Positions 48,401 through 56,191 of a stretch of 64,000 nt of DNA are shown piece by piece. This DNA comes from Streptomyces sp. IMTB 2501 (lineage in GTDB: Bacteria > Actinomycetota > Actinomycetes > Streptomycetales > Streptomycetaceae): contig NZ_MQUS01000016.1 in assembly GCF_001953885.1 (NCBI RefSeq), forward strand, positions 161,749 through 225,748, read 5' to 3'. The position numbers and the translations under genes are program-made. Position 1 is the stretch's first letter. Each line of letters starts with the position of its first letter. A model generated the notes under the pieces. That model was not told the origin of the DNA, ran no database searches, and saw only the letters and a program-made list of their open reading frames with translations.

Positions 48401-49401
48401 AGCCCTTCCAGGTTGGCCAGGACGGAGTCCGGCGGCAAGGAGACACCGTCGAGGACGACGACTATGTGGGGCTCCTCCATGAGCGGCGCGGCTCCCGGGT
48501 GGAATCGCGGTCGGCCGGAGAGGCGATCGGCCAGCAGGCTTTCCAGATCGCGGGCGTCAGAACCGATCAACCGGCGGACGCCCGCCCCGTCCACGGCACC
48601 GGCCGCCTGGGCGTGCGGCAGCCACTTGGCCCACTCCCACTGCGGGAGTGTGTCGTGTCCGGCCGCCACGGCGAGGAGCAGGTCCTCCGGAGAGTGCAGC
48701 GCCGCCAGTGAGCCGGTCAGGGCACGGACGCAAGAGCGCACGGATTCCGTGTCACCGCTGACGGTGACGTGACAGAAGGCGCGCAGCGACACGGCCATCG
48801 GCAGGTCGTTCAGGGTGCCGTGGACGTCGAGGAAACGCTGCATGGCACCCGCCGTGAGTGGTTCCAGCCGGCCGGCCGGTCCGGTCTCGGGGGCGACGAG
48901 CGGTGTGGCCAGTTCCTGGGAACCGAGTCCGATGCGTACTTGGGCGAAGTCCTCGTCGCCCGGCCTGCGTTCCCATACCCGGCTGCCCTCGGCGACCAGC
49001 GCCCACAACTGTTCCGGCGTGGGGTGCAGATAGTATTGCCCGTCGCGCTGTGCCTTCGCGGTGTCCACCGCCGCACGCCGCGTCTGTGACAGGTACCGGA
49101 GGTAGTCACGCCGCACGTCCGCGAGTTGCCCCTGGGAACCACGCCGGAAGCGGACCACCATCGCGATGGACATGGCGACCGTGGACGCGATCATCACCAT
49201 GCCCATGATCTTCATGAACGGCTGTCCGTTCGTGAAGAAGAAGACCACCGAGCCGCCCATGCCGAGCGTCGGCAGCAACTGCATGAGGACGCTCTCCTGC
49301 GGCCCCCGGGGCAATTCCGGGGGAGGCTGGAGGACGACCTCTTGTGTGGGCACTTCGGACGGCAGCGCCCGAGGCGGACGCTTCACGGCGATGTGACTCA
49401 C
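45436..49401 (-). CDS. eccC: Type VII secretion FtsK/SpoIIIE ATPase EccC
   Basis: EccC is the motor that recognises Esx substrates and drives export. The 1321-residue single-chain form has two transmembrane segments near residues 50-85, then a DUF region and three ATPase domains. All three have intact Walker A motifs: GATGSGKS (473-480), GGPQSGKS (831-838) and GESESGKS (1119-1126). The Walker B strands are LLLVIDEFSELL, VFLVIDGWGNF and VYVVVDDYDLV. GTG 49401 is chosen because the translation from there (SHIAVKRPPRALP) matches the family N-terminus. It is divergent from eccD. Confidence 0.95.
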   Translation of the reverse strand: MSHIAVKRPPRALPSEVPTQEVVLQPPPELPRGPQESVLMQLLPTLGMGGSVVFFFTNGQPFMKIMGMVMIASTVAMSIAMVVRFRRGSQGQLADVRRDYLRYLSQTRRAAVDTAKAQRDGQYYLHPTPEQLWALVAEGSRVWERRPGDEDFAQVRIGLGSQELATPLVAPETGPAGRLEPLTAGAMQRFLDVHGTLNDLPMAVSLRAFCHVTVSGDTESVRSCVRALTGSLAALHSPEDLLLAVAAGHDTLPQWEWAKWLPHAQAAGAVDGAGVRRLIGSDARDLESLLADRLSGRPRFHPGAAPLMEEPHIVVVLDGVSLPPDSVLANLEGLQGVTLIEVVPGELTAARGDLTVVVRPGSLSLESASGEVYEGTPDALSYESAEALARQLAPLRLASGGDEGEPLLANLEFTDLLNLGDAASVDPQRTWRPRGLAERLRVPIGVGVDGRPVMLDLKEAAQEGMGPHGLCVGATGSGKSELLRTLVLGLAVTHSSESLNFVLADFKGGATFAGMAQMPHVAAVITNLADDLTLVDRMGDSIRGELNRRQEMLHDAGNYSNIHDYEKARAAGAPLQPIPSLLLVIDEFSELLTAKPDFIEMFVQIGRIGRSLGVHLLLASQRLEEGRLRGLETYLSYRIGLRTFSAAESRAALGVPDAYELPNVPGSGFLKFGTDEMVRFKAAYVSGVYRSGNRPAASAGSTLPIDRRPVLFTAAEVPLQYAPVPQQRKESTAQVDDALADTVLDVIVRRLEAQGPAAHRVWLPPLDSPPSLDGLLPKLTAVPERGLTQPGYEGAGRLVIPAGLVDKPYEQRREPLWLDFSGAAGHLQILGGPQSGKSTLLRALMCSFALTHTPYEVQLYGLDFGGGGMASVAGLPHVGGVASRLDPERVRRTVSEVYGVLRRREEYFRSSGIASIADFRTRRARGEIPVTDQPWGDVFLVIDGWGNFRSDYESLEPVVLDIAARGLGYGIHLILTASRSMEVRANLKDHLMNRLELRLGDTMDSEIDRKVAANVPAGVPGRGVSPQKLHFMAAVPRIDGLTSDTDLADATAALTAEVSRHWQAPGAPQVRLLPRELPTEQLPPGDRFPQHGIAFAVDEDNLEPVFVDFEQDPLFLVFGESESGKSNLLRLLITQLSQRHSGDEAKFFVVDNRRSLLDVTPASHLAEYIPMSNAMDHHMVALADLMKRRTPTADVTAQQLRERSWWRGPTVYVVVDDYDLVSTPSGNPLGGLAELLPFARDVGVRFIIARSTAGAGRASFEPFMQRMTELGAQGVVLAGDPAEGDLLGGVRPRPMPTGRGVFVSRRRGKMLVQTGLVPVDY

Positions 49402-49706
49402 TGCTCCCCAATTCCTTTGCCGGGCCCCACGAATGAGGTCCGCCTCCCGTTGATGGACGGACGCAGGCCGCCGCGTGATCCTACTGAGTCCATGGATGAC
49501 CGGCGGAGGGTAGGGTGCCGGGTGTTCGCTTGAGCACACGCGAACGCACCCCGCGAAACCGGGGTATTCCGTGCGAGGCGCCACCAGACGCCACCCATGG
49601 CGGAGCCGGGCGGCGCCATCCGCGCCACCCCCGGCGGTCCCGCCCGGGGAGTGCCGCATGATCTTCGCATCGCGGGCGCAGTTTCATCACTGAGGGGGAG
49701 TAGAAG
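49402..49706. other. Divergent promoter region, eccC / eccD
   Basis: These 305 bases hold the start signals for eccC (minus) and eccD (plus). GGGTGTTCGC and GCGAACGCACC near 49517-49552 form an imperfect inverted repeat that could be a shared operator. GAGGGGGAG precedes eccD. No gene is supported. Confidence 0.5.
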
Positions 49707-51200
49707 GTGAGCACGACGGCCACGGGGGCAGCGGTGCCCGGCGCGGGATCGGGATCGGGGCTCGGTTTCTGCCGGGTCACGATCGTCGCACCCGACAGCC
49801 GTATCGATGTGGCGCTGCCCGACGACATCCCGGTCGCCGACATCTACCCGGAGATCCTCCGGCTCTCCCGGCAAGGCCCTGATGAGGGCGCTCCGGTCGG
49901 CTACCACCTCGTACGCAGGGACGGCACCGTTCTCGACAGTGCTCGTTCCTTTGCCGCGCAACGGATTCTCGACGGTGAACTGCTCACGCTGCGCCCCTTC
50001 TCCGAGTCGTTGCCTCCGGCCGTCTTCGACGACGTCTCCGAGGCGGTCGCCTCGGCGGTGACCCAGTACCGCACCCTGTGGAGCGACGACCTCACACGCG
50101 TCGCCGGCCTCGTCGGCGCGGGCGTTCTGTCGGCCCTGCTCGCTCTCGTCGCCTGGAATGCCGATCCCCGGCACGACATGCACAGCCTGCCCGGGATTCT
50201 CGCGGGCATCGCCGGAGTACTCCTCGTCGTGTTCGCCGCCGTACGGGGCCGGATCTACGACGACCGGGGTTCGGCGACAGGCCTGGGCCTCGGCGCCCTT
50301 CCCGGCGTGGGTGTGGCCGGCTCCGGACTCCTCTCTCTCGCCCACGGCCAGGGCGTCGGCAAACTGCAGTTCCTGCTCGCCTGTGCCGCGGTCCTGATCG
50401 CCTCGCTCATCCTGGCGTTGTGCACACCGGGCGGAGACGCCCCGTTCGTCGCGTTCGTCCTCGCGTCCGTCATCGGCCTGATCGCCGATTTCACGGCGAT
50501 CCTCGTGCACTGGACACCGAAGGAGCTCGCCGCCTTGTGCGCGCTGGTCGCGGTGGCCGGTCTGGCCTTCCTGCCGGGACTGTCCCTGCGCTTCGCCCGG
50601 CTGCCCATCGGCTTCGACCCGCCGGACTCCGCCCAGAGCAGCGTCTACGGCACGGCGACCGCCGTGCAGGAACCGGTCGACATGCGGCGGATCGAGGCCC
50701 AGGCGCGTCGTGGCCACGAGATCCTGGTCGGGCTCGTCGGCGGCTGTGCGCTGACCGCGCTCGCCTCCTCCTCGGTGCTCGGGTTCTCCGACGACGTCTG
50801 GGCCCAACTGCTCGCCTGCGCGACGGGCGTGGCGCTGCTCATGCGTGCCCAGCTCTTCCGCTACACCGGGCAGGTCGCCCCGCTCCTGGCAGCCGGACTC
50901 GGCTCACTCGTCCTGCTCGGTCTCGGCCTGGCGCTCAACCCGCCGCAGTCCGTGCTGCGCGAGGCCCTCACCGGGGACCGCTCCGGCCTCGACATCCGTA
51001 CGATCTGGCTCGTCGCGGCGATCGCGGCAGGGTCGGTCCTCGTGGCAGCCCTGGGCCTCATCGTGTCGCGCCGGGGTCTCAGCCCCTTCTGGGGCCGCTT
51101 CCTGGAGATCACCGAGGGCTTCGTGCTCCTGACGCTGGTGCCCCTGGCGCTCGCGGTGTTCGACGTGTACGCGACGGCCCGCGCGATGACCAGCAAGTGA
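49707..51200 (+). CDS. eccD: Type VII secretion protein EccD
   Basis: EccD forms the membrane vestibule of the ESX complex. The 497-residue protein has an N-terminal ubiquitin-like domain (FCRVTIVAPDSRIDVALPDD, GYHLVRRDGTVLDSARSF) and then about eleven transmembrane helices from residue 130 onward. GTG 49707 follows GAGGGGGAG. It is divergent from eccC and followed 63 bp later by the beta-propeller gene, probably in one operon. Confidence 0.94.
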   Translation: MSTTATGAAVPGAGSGSGLGFCRVTIVAPDSRIDVALPDDIPVADIYPEILRLSRQGPDEGAPVGYHLVRRDGTVLDSARSFAAQRILDGELLTLRPFSESLPPAVFDDVSEAVASAVTQYRTLWSDDLTRVAGLVGAGVLSALLALVAWNADPRHDMHSLPGILAGIAGVLLVVFAAVRGRIYDDRGSATGLGLGALPGVGVAGSGLLSLAHGQGVGKLQFLLACAAVLIASLILALCTPGGDAPFVAFVLASVIGLIADFTAILVHWTPKELAALCALVAVAGLAFLPGLSLRFARLPIGFDPPDSAQSSVYGTATAVQEPVDMRRIEAQARRGHEILVGLVGGCALTALASSSVLGFSDDVWAQLLACATGVALLMRAQLFRYTGQVAPLLAAGLGSLVLLGLGLALNPPQSVLREALTGDRSGLDIRTIWLVAAIAAGSVLVAALGLIVSRRGLSPFWGRFLEITEGFVLLTLVPLALAVFDVYATARAMTSK

Positions 51201-51263
51201 CCCGGAGCGGCCCCGTCGGTCTGCCCGCACTTCCGTACCAGCGAAGACAAAGGATCTCTCCAC

Positions 51264-52754
51264 GTGAGCTTCGGCCCACCACCTTCGATATACACCCACT
51301 CCGCGCTGGAGGCGGACCGGTCGCGGGCCAGACGTCGTAGACGCGTTCTCGGCGCGGTCGCCGCGGGGGTGCTCGCCGTCGTGTGTCTCGGCGTGGGCCT
51401 GTTCTGGTACCACTCGGCCGGCCACTCGAAGGGGCGGACCGGCACCACGCAGGCCGAACAGGCTCCGGACGCCATACGCGAGACCGTGGAGAGGACCCCC
51501 GTCTCACCGGAGGGCCAGGTCGTCGTCCAGCACAACGAGCCCAACCTCACCGGCAAACAGCAGCGGCCCGCGCCCGGCACCTGGGCCACGGGCAGGATCC
51601 TCGCACGGGCCGTCGGCGACCACCTTGAGGGCTACAAGATCGAGCCCGATCCCGACTGGGATGCGAAGGCATGGACCCTCCCGCTCGACGGCCCCGTCTG
51701 CGCCACCGGTCGCGAAGTCACCGCTGGCGGCCGGACAGCGGTCGTCGTCCAGCCCGCGCGCGCCAAGTCCGCCGGCAAGAGCGGCGTCTGCGACGAGGTG
51801 GTCATGGTCGACCTCGGCTCCGGCAAGAAGCTCTGGCAGCAGAGGCTCCCGGCGGCCGACTCCGCCGACGTCACCGACACCGACATCGCCCTGACCCAGG
51901 GTGTCGTGGCCATCGCCTGGAGGGAGGGGTCGGCGGCGTACGCCATGGACGGCGGCAAGCGGCTGTGGAACACCACGGCCGCCACCTCCCGGTGTCCCGA
52001 CTCGGGCTTCGCCGGCGGCCGGGCCCTGCTGGCCCTCGTCACCTGCGGCGAGGCCGACAACACCACCTACCGTGTGGAGAAGCTCGACCCGCGCACCGGC
52101 AAGACCGTGTGGCGGTATCCGGTCAGCAAGGGCGTCAACTCGGTCTGGCTGCCGTCCGCCGACCCGCCCGTGATCGCCATCGAGGCGGGGGACTACACCG
52201 TCACCGACCTGATCTCCCTGGACTCGAAGACCGGCGCACAGCTGACCAGGATCTCGATGACGAACTACAAGCCCGACTGCAGCATCGACATGTACTTCGG
52301 CGTCGTCGCCAAGTGCTACGGCATGGTGGTCGGCCGCGACCGGGTCTTCGTCATGAGCAAGGACAACGACGACATCACGAAGCCCGAGAACCAGATCACG
52401 GCCTTCGACCTCAAAAAGGGCACCGTCGTCGCCAGGTTCCAGGGCCGTCCCTTCCAGCCCGTCCTCCCACTCCGTACGAACGGTGACGACCTGATCATCT
52501 ACCGCAGCACCCTGGACGACGTCCAGCCCGCGGCCGTAGTGGACTGGAACCCCCGGACCGACAAGGAGACTCCGTACCTCCTGTTCCATCTCCCGGACGA
52601 GTACGGTCGACTCAGCAACCCCGACGACTCGGACATCCTCTACGAACAGGGTCACGTCTTCTTCGCCCACCGCGAGCTCCAACGCGACGACGTCCATCCG
52701 AAGGACCCGGTGCTGTCGGTGATCGGAGTGGGCAGTGCTGGACTGAAGCACTGA
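51264..52754 (+). CDS. Membrane-anchored PQQ-like beta-propeller protein
   Basis: This is a 496-residue protein with a short cytosolic N-terminus (RSRARRRRR), one transmembrane helix at about 28-48, a linker, and an exported domain. Repeated strands include MVDLGSGKKLWQQRLP, YAMDGGKRLWNTT, LDPRTGKTVWRYPVSKG and LISLDSKTGAQLT. The recurrent D-x-x-x-G-K-x-x-W pattern is that of PQQ-type beta-propellers, as in BamB. Several cysteines (VCATG, GVCDE, RCPDSG, VTCGE) suggest disulfides outside the cell. It follows eccD in the same direction and ends at a strong terminator. It may scaffold or gate the secretion complex, but no function is established here. Confidence 0.8.
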   Translation: MSFGPPPSIYTHSALEADRSRARRRRRVLGAVAAGVLAVVCLGVGLFWYHSAGHSKGRTGTTQAEQAPDAIRETVERTPVSPEGQVVVQHNEPNLTGKQQRPAPGTWATGRILARAVGDHLEGYKIEPDPDWDAKAWTLPLDGPVCATGREVTAGGRTAVVVQPARAKSAGKSGVCDEVVMVDLGSGKKLWQQRLPAADSADVTDTDIALTQGVVAIAWREGSAAYAMDGGKRLWNTTAATSRCPDSGFAGGRALLALVTCGEADNTTYRVEKLDPRTGKTVWRYPVSKGVNSVWLPSADPPVIAIEAGDYTVTDLISLDSKTGAQLTRISMTNYKPDCSIDMYFGVVAKCYGMVVGRDRVFVMSKDNDDITKPENQITAFDLKKGTVVARFQGRPFQPVLPLRTNGDDLIIYRSTLDDVQPAAVVDWNPRTDKETPYLLFHLPDEYGRLSNPDDSDILYEQGHVFFAHRELQRDDVHPKDPVLSVIGVGSAGLKH

Positions 52755-52758
52755 CGCG

Positions 52759-52792
52759 GGAAGGGGCGGCACGCACGCGTGCCGCCCCTTCC
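52759..52792. terminator. Bidirectional terminator at the end of the ESX locus
   Basis: GGAAGGGGCGGCACG and its exact complement form a 15-bp stem with a CACG loop between convergent genes. Confidence 0.88.
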
Positions 52793-52803
52793 TCACCTTT
52801 CGC

Positions 52804-53097
52804 TCACTGCGCGGCAAGCCCTCCGTTGCGCTCCGAAGGCTCCAGATCGAACTCCCCGTCGCGCGCCCCCAGCACGAACGCCGTCCACTCCGCCTCGGTG
52901 TAGCGCAGTACGGTGCCGTGGTCGAGGGAGGAGCGCATCGCCACCGCCCCGCCGGGCAGGTACGCGATCTCGACCCGCTCCTCGTGCTCCTCCGTGCCCG
53001 GTGCGCAGTGCCACTCCACGCCGGAGATGTCGAGCGCGTAGAGCTCGTCCCGCTCCCGCTCCTTGCGTGCCTTGATCTCCGCTTCCGTCTCCGTCAT
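52804..53097 (-). CDS. DUF397 protein
   Basis: This is a 97-residue small protein with GVEWHCAPGTEEHEERVEIA, VAMRSSLDHGTVLRYTEAEW and FVLGARDGEFDLEP, the DUF397 signature. In Streptomyces these are usually encoded beside an XRE-type regulator in WhiJ-like pairs. No such partner lies next to this one, so it is an orphan. The charged N-terminal extension (ETEAEIKARKERERDEL) is longer than usual. ATG 53097 is the chosen start. Confidence 0.85.
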   Translation of the reverse strand: MTETEAEIKARKERERDELYALDISGVEWHCAPGTEEHEERVEIAYLPGGAVAMRSSLDHGTVLRYTEAEWTAFVLGARDGEFDLEPSERNGGLAAQ

Positions 53098-53285
53098 CGT
53101 GCCGCGATCCCTTTCCGGCGTACCTACGGTCCCGGCGCTCACCCTAGTGGCCGGTCGCGTCCTACCTGGGCGGTTTCAGGACCGGGGGAAAGATGCCGGC
53201 CACCTCCTGGTACCCTGACTGGCGACCGTTCGTGTACGCACCCCCGGAGCCCTCGGCCCTGGTGGCCGCGCGCGGCGGATCCCGC

Positions 53286-53302
53286 CTTCCGAGTAACGGA
53301 AG
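53286..53302 (+). promoter_or_regulatory. Small inverted repeat in the rpsO leader
   Basis: CTTCCG-AGTAA-CGGAAG lies 61 bases before the rpsO start. It could be part of an S15-responsive leader or simply a hairpin. The rest of the 265-bp gap shows nothing clear. Confidence 0.3.
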
Positions 53303-53362
53303 CTTCCCCGAGACGAAGACCGGGGGCACTCGGTGGCTGTTCACAGACTATGAGGAGTACGC

Positions 53363-53650
53363 GTGTCGCTCGACGCCGCTACGAAGAAGCAGATCATCGG
53401 CGAGTTCGGTACCAAGGAGGGTGACACCGGCTCCCCCGAGGTCCAGGTCGCTCTGCTCTCCCGTCGGATCTCCGACCTGACGGAGCACCTCAAGACCCAC
53501 AAGCACGACCACCACTCCCGTCGTGGCCTGCTGATCCTGGTCGGTCAGCGCCGTCGCCTGCTGCAGTACCTGGCGAAGAAGGACATCCAGCGCTTCCGTA
53601 CGCTGGTCGACCGCCTCGGCATCCGCCGTGGTGCGGCGGGCGCCAAGTAA
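53363..53650 (+). CDS. rpsO: 30S ribosomal protein S15
   Basis: S15 is a primary 16S rRNA-binding protein of the platform. The 95-residue protein has the complete family sequence pattern: FGTKEGDTGSPEVQVALLS, TEHLKTHKHDHHSRRGLL and RRLLQYLAKKD. GAGGAG precedes GTG 53363. It forms the conserved rpsO-pnp pair with polynucleotide phosphorylase, separated by a large hairpin. Confidence 0.98.
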   Translation: MSLDAATKKQIIGEFGTKEGDTGSPEVQVALLSRRISDLTEHLKTHKHDHHSRRGLLILVGQRRRLLQYLAKKDIQRFRTLVDRLGIRRGAAGAK

Positions 53651-53658
53651 GACGCCGT

Positions 53659-53700
53659 GAAGGGAGCGGTTCCCGGTAGCACCCGGGGACCGCTCCCTTC
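53659..53700 (+). terminator. rpsO-pnp intergenic hairpin
   Basis: GAAGGGAGCGGTTCCCGG pairs with 53683-53700 over 18 bp with one G-U and a 6-base loop, nine bases after rpsO. In Streptomyces the hairpin at this place is, to my knowledge, an RNase III processing site and partial terminator between rpsO and pnp. Confidence 0.8.
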
Positions 53701-53767
53701 GTCGTACTTGCCGAAACGTGCGGAGTGTCACTCACGCTTTGTAGTGTGGTAGCACAACGCAGTACGC

Positions 53768-53798
53768 ACGACACAGAACGACGTACGACACAGAACGA
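53768..53798 (+). repeat. 14-bp direct repeat in the pnp leader
   Basis: ACGACACAGAACGA occurs at 53768-53781 and 53785-53798, a 17-bp period. It lies in the 321-bp rpsO-pnp gap, which otherwise holds the hairpin above and presumably an internal pnp promoter. No gene is supported in the gap. Confidence 0.55.
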
Positions 53799-53971
53799 GG
53801 AGAAGCGCACCTCGCCGCCGCCGGTCCTCGGTAGTGGCCCCCGGGGGATGCGAGCCCCGGGTGCTTCGATCGAAGACCGGCCCGCACCAGACGGCGCGCT
53901 TCTCCGCCACCGTCCCCCTGCCACACGGGCAGCCAAGGGACGAAAGACGATATGTAACGGAGAAAACGCTA

Positions 53972-56191
53972 GTGGAGAACGAGACCCACTACGCCGAGGC
54001 CGTCATCGACAACGGTCCCTTCGGCACCCGCACCATCCGCTTCGAGACGGGCCGCCTGGCCAAGCAGGCCGCCGGTTCCGCCGTGGCGTACCTGGACGAC
54101 GACACCATGGTGCTGTCGGCCACCACCGCCTCCAAGAACCCCAAGGACCAGCTCGACTTCTTCCCGCTGACGGTGGACGTCGAGGAGCGGATGTATGCGG
54201 CCGGGAAGATCCCCGGTTCCTTCTTCCGCCGCGAGGGCCGTCCCTCCGAGGACGCCATCCTCACCTGCCGTCTCATCGACCGCCCGCTGCGCCCGTCCTT
54301 CAGGAAGGGCCTGCGCAACGAGATCCAGGTCGTCTGCACGGTCATGGCGCTCAACCCCGACCACCTGTACGACGTCGTGGCGATCAACGCCGCGTCCGCG
54401 TCCACGCAGCTGGCCGGTCTGCCCTTCTCCGGCCCGATCGGCGGCGTCCGCGTCGCGCTGATCCGCGGCCAGTGGGTCGCCTTCCCGACGCACACCGAGC
54501 TTGAGGACGCCGTCTTCGACATGGTGGTCGCCGGTCGCGTCCTGGAGGACGGCGACGTCGCGATCATGATGGTCGAGGCCGAGGCCACCGAGAAGACCAT
54601 CAAGCTGGTCGAGGGCGGCTCCGAGGCGCCGACCGAGGAGGTCGTCGCCGCCGGTCTGGATGCCGCGAAGCCCTTCATCAAGGTCCTGTGCCGCGCCCAG
54701 TCCGACCTCGCCGCCAAGGCCGCGAAGCCGGTCGGCGAGTTCCCGATCTTCCTGGACTACCAGGACGACGTCCTGGAGGCCCTGACCGCCGCGGTCAAGC
54801 CGGAGCTCGCCCAGGCGCTCACCATCGCCGGCAAGCAGGAGCGCGAGGCCGAGCTGGACCGCGTCAAGGGGCTCGCCGCCGAGAAGCTCCTGCCCGAGTT
54901 CGAGGGGCGCGAGAAGGAGATCTCCGCCGCGTACCGCTCGCTCACCAAGCAGCTGGTCCGCGAGCGCGTGATCAAGGAGAAGAAGCGCATCGACGGCCGC
55001 GGCGTCACGGACATCCGTACGCTCGCCGCCGAGGTCGAGGCCATCCCGCGGGTGCACGGCTCCGCGCTGTTCGAGCGTGGCGAGACGCAGATCCTGGGCG
55101 TCACCACCCTCAACATGCTCCGCATGGAGCAGCAGCTGGACACCCTCTCCCCGGTGACCCGCAAGCGCTACATGCACAACTACAACTTCCCGCCGTACTC
55201 CACCGGCGAGACCGGCCGCGTCGGCTCCCCGAAGCGCCGCGAGATCGGCCACGGCGCCCTCGCCGAGCGCGCCCTCGTGCCGGTGCTGCCGACGCGCGAG
55301 GAGTTCCCGTACGCGATCCGCCAGGTGTCCGAGGCCCTCGGCTCCAACGGCTCGACGTCCATGGGTTCCGTCTGCGCCTCCACCATGTCGCTGCTGAACG
55401 CCGGTGTGCCGCTGAAGGCCCCCGTCGCCGGTATCGCCATGGGTCTGATCTCCCAGGAGATCGACGGCGAGACGCACTACGTCTCCCTCACCGACATCCT
55501 CGGTGCCGAGGACGCCTTCGGTGACATGGACTTCAAGGTCGCCGGCACGAAGGACTTCGTGACCGCCCTCCAGCTCGACACCAAGCTGGACGGCATCCCG
55601 GCCTCCGTCCTGGCCGCGGCCCTCAAGCAGGCCCGCGACGCCCGCCTGCACATCCTCGACGTGATGATGGAGGCCATCGACCGGCCCGACGAGATGAGCC
55701 CGCATGCCCCGCGGATCATCACCGTCAAGATCCCGGTCGACAAGATCGGCGAGGTCATCGGCCCCAAGGGCAAGATGATCAACCAGATCCAGGAGGACAC
55801 GGGCGCCGAGATCACCATCGAGGACGATGGCACGATCTACATCGGTGCCGCCGACGGCCCCTCCGCCGAGGCCGCCCGCGCCACGATCAACGGCATCGCC
55901 AACCCGACGATGCCCGAGGTCGGCGAGCGCTACCTCGGTACGGTCGTCAAGACGACCACCTTCGGTGCGTTCGTCTCCCTGCTGCCCGGCAAGGACGGTC
56001 TGCTGCACATCTCGCAGATCCGCAAGCTGGCCGGCGGCAAGCGCGTGGAGAACGTCGAGGACGTCCTCGGTGTGGGCCAGAAGGTCCAGGTCGAGATCGC
56101 CGAGATCGACTCCCGCGGCAAGCTCTCCCTCATCCCGGTGATCGAGGGCGAGGAAGGCAACGAGTCTGACAAGGACGACGCCGAGCAGTGA
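53972..56191 (+). CDS. pnp: Polyribonucleotide nucleotidyltransferase (PNPase)
   Basis: PNPase degrades RNA phosphorolytically and in Streptomyces also makes 3' tails. The 739-residue protein has two RNase PH-like domains (FFRREGRPSEDAILTCRLID; NGSTSMGSVCASTMSLLNAG), a KH domain (KIGEVIGPKGKMINQIQEDT) and an S1 domain (YLGTVVKTTTFGAFVSLLPG). GTG 53972 gives the MENETHYAEAVIDNG start known for Streptomyces PNPase; the longer upstream frame has no family similarity. The stop overlaps the GTG of the M16 peptidase gene. Confidence 0.97.
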   Translation: MENETHYAEAVIDNGPFGTRTIRFETGRLAKQAAGSAVAYLDDDTMVLSATTASKNPKDQLDFFPLTVDVEERMYAAGKIPGSFFRREGRPSEDAILTCRLIDRPLRPSFRKGLRNEIQVVCTVMALNPDHLYDVVAINAASASTQLAGLPFSGPIGGVRVALIRGQWVAFPTHTELEDAVFDMVVAGRVLEDGDVAIMMVEAEATEKTIKLVEGGSEAPTEEVVAAGLDAAKPFIKVLCRAQSDLAAKAAKPVGEFPIFLDYQDDVLEALTAAVKPELAQALTIAGKQEREAELDRVKGLAAEKLLPEFEGREKEISAAYRSLTKQLVRERVIKEKKRIDGRGVTDIRTLAAEVEAIPRVHGSALFERGETQILGVTTLNMLRMEQQLDTLSPVTRKRYMHNYNFPPYSTGETGRVGSPKRREIGHGALAERALVPVLPTREEFPYAIRQVSEALGSNGSTSMGSVCASTMSLLNAGVPLKAPVAGIAMGLISQEIDGETHYVSLTDILGAEDAFGDMDFKVAGTKDFVTALQLDTKLDGIPASVLAAALKQARDARLHILDVMMEAIDRPDEMSPHAPRIITVKIPVDKIGEVIGPKGKMINQIQEDTGAEITIEDDGTIYIGAADGPSAEAARATINGIANPTMPEVGERYLGTVVKTTTFGAFVSLLPGKDGLLHISQIRKLAGGKRVENVEDVLGVGQKVQVEIAEIDSRGKLSLIPVIEGEEGNESDKDDAEQ

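Noticed and set aside
53834..53971. A 46-residue N-terminal extension of PNPase
   Set aside because: It shows no family similarity, and GTG 53972 gives the normal PNPase N-terminus with a nearby ribosome-binding site.
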